Shown: positions 36,516 to 42,125 of the stretch, one piece after another
Numbering within the stretch: the stretch's first letter is position 1
Layout: every line of letters starts with the position of its first letter
Source: a virus
IMG/VR virus record: IMGVR_UViG_3300042691_040290
Coordinates: 1-42,125 of that record
Reading direction: 5' to 3' (one strand)
Length of the DNA: 42,125 bases
Translations under genes and position numbers: made by a program
The notes under the pieces: generated by a model
The model's input: the letters and a program-made list of their open reading frames with translations, nothing else
Told to the model about the DNA's origin: nothing
Databases searched by the model: none

Positions 36516-39500
36516 TTATGTTGTCAGAACTGTGCTAAAGATCTTACTCTTAAGACTACTCACTATATTACCTAAATTATCATCAACTCTTAAAGACAAG
36601 TTTTGGTTTTTTACTATACCTCCTGATGTTTCCCCATCATTTTTTCTATGAATCACTATCACATTAGATTCATCTAATATTTTTTTAGAAAATATGTATC
36701 TTTTTATTTGATATGGAACATCACTAGATGTTAATGAATTATCAACTGGTCTATCTAAAGTAAATGTAACTCTACTTCCTGTTGTATCCACATTCAATAT
36801 AGTATATTCATATTGGGGAAGGAAATTAGTTGTTGGAACAGAATTTTCAGACGGAGAAGCCTTTAAATCAAATCTTATCAAATCACCAACATTTATAGAA
36901 AATGGATATTCAGGAAGACAATATGAATTGTGTAATTTAATAGATGATGTTAATGTTGTTGGAAAACTAGGATCAATTACACTTCCAGAAAATGTAAAAG
37001 GATCATTATATCTTTGAGACATGACTAATGAACAAGATACTATTCTTTTATCTTGAGAATTGACAGTTAAGAAAGGAGAAGAATCAGTCACAGTGTAGAA
37101 AACATTAGGACCAGATCCAGCTGTTGGACGAGCATTAGAAACATATCCTCTTGTATAACTAACAGCACCTCCACCTCTCCATGAAAAATATCCAGTCACA
37201 TTAGGAGACACACCATTAGAAGCTAGTCTAGGTATAGCTGTATCTATAATAATATTAAAATTATTCTGAAAAAAGCCAGATAAAGATCTATAAACATCTA
37301 ATGTCACTGTAGCTGTAATATCATATGGTAGAAATCCAGTATATCCACCTGGTGGAGTATATCTGACATTACCTTCTATAGATGTATTAACACCATCCCA
37401 AGTGATATAAGTGTTAAGTCTAGTTACAGTCACAGTATAATTAGAAGGAGTTAAAAATCCATCTGTAGCATATCCTGTTGGGATAAAATATAGTTGAGAT
37501 CCAGATATTTCTCCATGTGTTCTCCATAATATAGGATAGTATCTATATCCACTATCAAATATTTTTTTATTTCCATTTAAGGATCTTTGTTGTGTTGGTG
37601 CTTGAGTATCAAATAAAGATATATTAGCTATTTCACCAGCTTTGAATATATTTTGAACTTGATAAAAATTCCACCATTGATTATTTCTTATATCATCATA
37701 ATTACGAGATATTAATTCTGTTAAGTTACTATTCTCATCAATTATATATTTCAAATATAAATTAGCACGATCACGAGCTGCTAATTCTTGAGAACCAGTA
37801 CAAACAGCTTGTTCAAAATAAGCAAATTGAATTGTATTTTTATCAATAACTGAATTCCTACCAAAAGGACCAACTCCTAGATTATTAAATTGGAAATCAT
37901 CATTTAGGAAAAAGTTATATTGTGTACTATTTGTTCTAGATCCATCATATCTAGGTTTAGAATGACGAATATAATTATAAGTAAAGTCTTGTAAAGAATA
38001 TGGTTCTAAAACTTGTACTAACTTACTAGCACTTGTTATATATGTTGATTTACGTCTAATTTGAGATAATCTAGAACTAGACACATTATTTAATAATGGA
38101 TTGTAGTTATGATTCCAATATGATGAGGAATATTGATCAAAAAAATCATTAACTGGATTGTAAATAATGTATGGATTAATATTGCCAGAAACAAATAAAC
38201 TACGATAGTCTATAGATCCACTTGGAAATTCACCTGTGAAAAAATCTCGGGCATCAGATAATACAGTCACATATCCTTCAGGAGTAGTATAAGTTATATC
38301 ATATATAGATTGACTATATCCACCTCCATTACTTCCTGTTATAAAGGCAGTGTCAATATCAACAATATGATTATCTTCTACCACATTAGGTTCAGGTCTT
38401 TGGTTAACTGGTCTTTCAAGTAAATGTGGTTTAATGACTATACCTGTAGATAAATTAGTTCTAGCGGGTGTAAAATCTTTAAGTGTTCTAAATAATGAAT
38501 TATGGAAAAATTCAATTATACGAATATAATCTTTATAGTTATATTTAGCCCTAAATTTCTTAAAGAATTTTTGTCTTAAATCTATTAATTCATTATAAGA
38601 TCCTGTGGCTGGGTTACCTATAATGTCATCTAAACTATATGTTGAACCAAATTGAGAAATGATATTTCTATCAATTTCATCTATTGGTGATAAACTAGCA
38701 TCAAGTAAATGTATATCTTTTGTGATTGGAATTAATGGTGGTACTTCTATACTTTTATTAGGCATTAATTGAGTACCATATTCACTACCACTATATATTC
38801 TTACTTTATCAACAACTGGATTAGCATATCCTGAATTAGCTACATCAGCATAATATGTTTCAGTAAAAGATGTATAGTTATTTTGATTAGGGAAATTATA
38901 AAATGAAGCTGTAAATGCTTGTATAAACTGGTCTGGAGCTGTAGATGGTACTTGTGTTGTTATACTATGGTTATATGTGTATAAGTTATTTCCTAAAGAC
39001 CACCTAGCAGCTAAGTCATCAAAAGATGAAGATGCGTAATTACCTTCAATTGATTCAGGATTTAAAACATGAGAATCAAAAGCAGATTCAGATATATAAT
39101 TAGACCATAGTCTTAATTCTTGATATGAACCAGAGAATGGGAACGCACCTCCTCCTAATACAAGATTTCCTCCATCTGAATACCATCCTTGGTTATTTGT
39201 AGTATATAGACTAGCACTAGCTACATGACCTATTTCACCATATATATTATTTTTAATATAAATGTCATAATATTGAGGATCAGCAATTTCAGTGTATTGT
39301 TTATTGGGATATCTTCTTTGTACTAAAACACTGTACCAACTAGTATCATTATCTGATCCCGTGGTGAATATAGGAATTGTTGGAGTTATTATTGTTGAAT
39401 TACCAACTAAATAAAATTCAAAATATCCAAAATCTCCAACACTACCTGAGTATATTGAGTCATTAGATCCAGTTTGTGTATATAAAAGATTTAATGAAAA

Positions 39501-41474
39501 ATCTCCTGTAGATTGATAAAATATAGACTGTGTAGGATGTTGTAATAAAGAATATTGAGATGATGATGGAGTCGCTTTAAACCTGATTTCAATACCATTA
39601 GCTATAACATCATTATATCCTTGTTTATTAAAATTTTGAGTTAAAAACTCCCAAGGAGTAGTAATGTAATTTGAACCAGATGATTGTATAGAGTAAGTAA
39701 ATCTATCAAATTCATATTCAAATGAAGATGTTACTTTATCAACTCCACCATACTCAATATAACTCATTACAGTTGATGGAATGCCAAATATAGTATTTAA
39801 ATATTGTATAAAACGAGTTGTACCTTTTGATTTGAGTAATAAAGGTAAGTTATGATATAAACGTTTATAAATTCCTTTTTGTATATCTTGTCCTGATGTT
39901 TGGTAGTTAGAAGCACTAACTAATGTCTCATATGATCCTGTGTTAGGTAAATAATTACCATTTTCGTCAACACCATACAAATACCTAAACACATTATCTC
40001 CATCTTGATTTGTATAGACATCAATTCCCATTGATTGTAAAGCAAAGTATACTAAATCTTTAGATATACCTTGTGTTAATGAGTTTTTAGCTTGATATAA
40101 GTCAGATATTGCTTTAATATGAATCCAAACATCATCAAACATTTGTCCTATTGAAGCGACAAATTTAAATGCTAATTCATTACTATCATTTTCAGTGATA
40201 TATCCTGGTAAAGCATATAGTAGATAGTTTTGGTTATTATCATCATATAATGAAGCTGAGCTATAGTTTCCATTATACCAAATCTGACTCTCAGATGAAG
40301 TAACAGATTGTACTATATATGGTAAAGTTGAGTTTTGTTTAGGCCAAGAATATGATGATGATTCATAATACAAATATTGTTCCCATCCATCAAAACTTTG
40401 AATAGTTTGATTAATTTTATTCTGATAACTAATGGCATCTAATTGAGCTGTTGGTGTAGTACTAGCGGCTAAAGAAGCACTAGATGAAGCATATAACTCA
40501 ATATTTGTGAGTTTATATTTAAATCCTTCTAATCGACGAGCAGCTGATGAAAAATGAATATAATTTTCATAATCACTATAATCAATGTTTATGGCAAAAT
40601 TAGAGGCACTTAATTGCCCTAGTAACTGTTGAAGTTGCGGGGCAAAATTACCTTGAAAACTTGTTATTTGATTAAAGTTATAATATGGTGTAGGTCCTAC
40701 TCTTAAATTGTCTAAGTCTAAATCAAAGTTAGGTCCACGTAGTGTAGGAAATGTTACAGGAACTGGATCTAAAGTTATACTAGCACTAAATATTTGTGGG
40801 TTAGATATAGCATCTACAATAGTTAGTAAATCATATACCTTATATTTTAAAGGTAATGGATTTAATAATTTAATTAATACTGTAGCTGTTTGAGAAACAC
40901 TAGGAGCTGTAGTAGCACCAACATTATTTATTATATCTACTCCTGTATCTAACGCTACATTAATAGCTGGTAGTAATTGATTTTTTCCAAAATTAAGATA
41001 AAATTCTTTAAAATAAGGTAATGATTGAAACTCATTTATAAAATCAATAACATTAGTTGTAAATTCACTATTATCTATATTGTTAGTAGCTAATCTAATT
41101 TCTGTCCTATCGCCAGATATTTCTTTTATGAATAAACTAGGATTAAAACTTTTAACTATTTTAGGTCTTAAAATATTATAAATGACATTATAATCACCAA
41201 ATGTTATACCTAAATTATTTAAATCTGTAGCTGGATCAAATATTAATTCTTGTACAGTGTAAGCTGTAGCAGGTTGGAAAACACCAGGTATAGTGAAGTT
41301 TGTGAAAGGAACTACTGAAAATATATTTTTATCAGCAGGATCTGTCACATGCATTTCAATAAAATCCTCGGGAGCACCATAGTTACGAACCATGTCTCTT
41401 GTAACAACTAATTGATCTTGAGAACCTGATAAAATAGTGTTAACAGTTGATATTTTTCCTATTGTTGTTGCCAT
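36516..41474 (-). CDS. Giant virion structural protein (1652 residues) with lectin-like region
   Basis: The N-terminal ~430 residues are mixed. A helical part around 440-560 contains MFDDVWIHIKAISDLYQAKN, YFALQSMGIDVY and YKRLYHNLPLLLKSKGTTRF. Residues about 628-805 resemble a LamG/concanavalin-like jelly roll (IEIRFKATPSSSQYSLLQ, WYSVLVQRR, LVLGGGAFPFSGSYQELRLW). The rest is Ser/Tyr/Asn-rich and beta-prone, with a C-terminal part from about 1350 containing several Ig-like-looking strands. Length and composition fit a baseplate or tail-spike hub protein. A carbohydrate-binding role for the lectin-like region is inference. It is separated by one base from its upstream neighbour. Confidence 0.7.
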   Translation of the reverse strand: MATTIGKISTVNTILSGSQDQLVVTRDMVRNYGAPEDFIEMHVTDPADKNIFSVVPFTNFTIPGVFQPATAYTVQELIFDPATDLNNLGITFGDYNVIYNILRPKIVKSFNPSLFIKEISGDRTEIRLATNNIDNSEFTTNVIDFINEFQSLPYFKEFYLNFGKNQLLPAINVALDTGVDIINNVGATTAPSVSQTATVLIKLLNPLPLKYKVYDLLTIVDAISNPQIFSASITLDPVPVTFPTLRGPNFDLDLDNLRVGPTPYYNFNQITSFQGNFAPQLQQLLGQLSASNFAINIDYSDYENYIHFSSAARRLEGFKYKLTNIELYASSSASLAASTTPTAQLDAISYQNKINQTIQSFDGWEQYLYYESSSYSWPKQNSTLPYIVQSVTSSESQIWYNGNYSSASLYDDNNQNYLLYALPGYITENDSNELAFKFVASIGQMFDDVWIHIKAISDLYQAKNSLTQGISKDLVYFALQSMGIDVYTNQDGDNVFRYLYGVDENGNYLPNTGSYETLVSASNYQTSGQDIQKGIYKRLYHNLPLLLKSKGTTRFIQYLNTIFGIPSTVMSYIEYGGVDKVTSSFEYEFDRFTYSIQSSGSNYITTPWEFLTQNFNKQGYNDVIANGIEIRFKATPSSSQYSLLQHPTQSIFYQSTGDFSLNLLYTQTGSNDSIYSGSVGDFGYFEFYLVGNSTIITPTIPIFTTGSDNDTSWYSVLVQRRYPNKQYTEIADPQYYDIYIKNNIYGEIGHVASASLYTTNNQGWYSDGGNLVLGGGAFPFSGSYQELRLWSNYISESAFDSHVLNPESIEGNYASSSFDDLAARWSLGNNLYTYNHSITTQVPSTAPDQFIQAFTASFYNFPNQNNYTSFTETYYADVANSGYANPVVDKVRIYSGSEYGTQLMPNKSIEVPPLIPITKDIHLLDASLSPIDEIDRNIISQFGSTYSLDDIIGNPATGSYNELIDLRQKFFKKFRAKYNYKDYIRIIEFFHNSLFRTLKDFTPARTNLSTGIVIKPHLLERPVNQRPEPNVVEDNHIVDIDTAFITGSNGGGYSQSIYDITYTTPEGYVTVLSDARDFFTGEFPSGSIDYRSLFVSGNINPYIIYNPVNDFFDQYSSSYWNHNYNPLLNNVSSSRLSQIRRKSTYITSASKLVQVLEPYSLQDFTYNYIRHSKPRYDGSRTNSTQYNFFLNDDFQFNNLGVGPFGRNSVIDKNTIQFAYFEQAVCTGSQELAARDRANLYLKYIIDENSNLTELISRNYDDIRNNQWWNFYQVQNIFKAGEIANISLFDTQAPTQQRSLNGNKKIFDSGYRYYPILWRTHGEISGSQLYFIPTGYATDGFLTPSNYTVTVTRLNTYITWDGVNTSIEGNVRYTPPGGYTGFLPYDITATVTLDVYRSLSGFFQNNFNIIIDTAIPRLASNGVSPNVTGYFSWRGGGAVSYTRGYVSNARPTAGSGPNVFYTVTDSSPFLTVNSQDKRIVSCSLVMSQRYNDPFTFSGSVIDPSFPTTLTSSIKLHNSYCLPEYPFSINVGDLIRFDLKASPSENSVPTTNFLPQYEYTILNVDTTGSRVTFTLDRPVDNSLTSSDVPYQIKRYIFSKKILDESNVIVIHRKNDGETSGGIVKNQNLSLRVDDNLGNIVSSLKSKIFSTVLTT

Positions 41475-41475
41475 A

Positions 41476-41823
41476 TTATAAAGCTAATGAACCTGTTGTA
41501 ATTTGTGAAGATGTGAATATTTGATTTTTTAAATCAATATTTTCTTCTCTTAAAAAATTAATTTCATTTTGTAAATCATCTATTGATAAACCTAGATATT
41601 CTAAACTTCTTGAAGCTATACCTAGATGAGATTGGTCTGATCCAGATAATGGTATTTCATAAAATAATTCATCATATTTTTGAAAAAATTCATTGACATT
41701 CATATCAACTGGTACTGGTGTTTCTTTATTCACCCGAGCTAATTGAGTAAAGTCAGTATTAATTATATTATTAATACCTTTAGCACTGTATATTGTTTTT
41801 TGTATCTTAACTTGTTCAGACAT
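41476..41823 (-). CDS. Small coiled-coil structural protein
   Basis: 115 residues. N-terminal region VKIQKTIYSAKGINNIINTD, then ETPVPVDMNVNEFFQKYDEL and a C-terminal coiled coil (LSIDDLQNEINFLREENIDL). The start shares one base with the upstream stop (TAATG), so the two are translationally coupled. No catalytic motif is seen. It probably joins or measures part of the tail/baseplate assembly. Confidence 0.6.
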   Translation of the reverse strand: MSEQVKIQKTIYSAKGINNIINTDFTQLARVNKETPVPVDMNVNEFFQKYDELFYEIPLSGSDQSHLGIASRSLEYLGLSIDDLQNEINFLREENIDLKNQIFTSSQITTGSLAL

Positions 41824-42125
41824 TATCTAACAGTTTGCATTATTTTAAAATAATAGTCATCATCATAAATGTATGTCCCTCCACCTATAATGGATTTAAT
41901 TTGTATTTTATAATAACGATCTGGTTCTAATCCATTCATATGTAACATAAAATAATTGCTAGTATTATCAGCACTTAATTTTGTAGCTACATCATCAAAA
42001 TCAATTACTCGTAAATTTGTATTTAAATCTATAATTGAATAATATGTTGATGCTACAGGTAATATTCTGTTATAAACAGTTAACGCTGTAGTAGAGAAAA
42101 CACGTGCGGGATATTTTTCCCGAAC
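41823..42125 (-). CDS. Structural protein, C-terminal part (cut by window edge)
   Basis: The minus strand is open from the window edge to the TAA at 41823-41825 and gives about 100 residues. They include KYPARVFSTTALTVYNRILP, YYSIIDLNTNLRVIDFDDV, TKLSADNTSNYFMLHMNGLE and PDRYYKIQIKS, a beta-sandwich-like pattern I recall near the C-terminus of baseplate or tail proteins of T4-like marine phages. The start lies outside the window. Confidence 0.65.
   Translation of the reverse strand, partial: VREKYPARVFSTTALTVYNRILPVASTYYSIIDLNTNLRVIDFDDVATKLSADNTSNYFMLHMNGLEPDRYYKIQIKSIIGGGTYIYDDDYYFKIMQTVR

Overview
The window is a piece of a large, AT-rich, T4-like tailed phage (myovirus) genome. Every convincing gene lies on the minus strand, so transcription runs from high to low coordinates. 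The diagnostic genes, in transcription order, are the terminase large subunit (9167-10759), portal (7244-9136), prohead protease (2566-3195), a scaffold-like core protein (380-1501) and the N-terminus of the major capsid protein (1-350). This is the T4 order 17-20-21-22-23 with extra genes inserted. The host is probably a member of the Bacteroidota. Only one gene has a clear Shine-Dalgarno sequence, leaders are A/T-rich, and the one clear secreted protein ends its signal peptide in an A-I-A-Q pattern typical of that phylum. This host assignment is inference.

Layout from right to left. (i) 31408-42125: virion structural genes (tail, baseplate or fibre), including a 1652-residue protein with a lectin-like region and three proteins carrying Thr-Pro-Ser repeat linkers. 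(ii) 28389-31393: a small replication and nuclease island (GIY-YIG nuclease, zinc-finger/TOPRIM primase, PD-(D/E)XK nuclease) followed by four small genes, of which three have their own duplicated or related leader. (iii) 11672-28370: about twenty mostly small genes, many of which start with one of a few short N-terminal peptides. (iv) 10846-11660: two membrane or periplasmic coiled-coil proteins, possibly lysis related. (v) 1-10759: packaging and head morphogenesis.

The most interesting system is region (iii). Many unrelated proteins begin with short amphipathic peptides of three types (INEIKKMQ.LAGL(I/L).E, M(I)KL.DILKE, and M.DNF....) that run into an (L/I)-x-E tripeptide. T4 internal head proteins carry an N-terminal capsid targeting sequence that the gp21 prohead protease removes at (L/I)-x-E, and this phage encodes a gp21-like protease. 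I infer that the locus encodes a large set of head-packaged, probably injected cargo. It would include a GNAT acetyltransferase, a zeta-toxin-like P-loop kinase, a Cys-rich basic protein and a 703-residue multidomain protein. That last protein joins a nucleotidyltransferase, a HExxH metallopeptidase, a HAD phosphatase and a LETM1-like tail, with (L/I)-x-E sites at the domain junctions, as expected of a polyprotein cut by the prohead protease. The scaffold protein and a ParB-like protein carry a related LAGI motif at their C-termini, which suggests a shared docking code for the prohead core.

Regulatory signals: the octamer ATATTTAT (coding strand) occurs in at least thirteen intergenic leaders and only twice inside genes, so it is a candidate late promoter element. 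A strong hairpin-plus-U-tract terminator lies directly before the terminase gene. A structured 276-base leader precedes the scaffold and capsid genes. No tRNA, CRISPR array, insertion sequence or integrase was seen.
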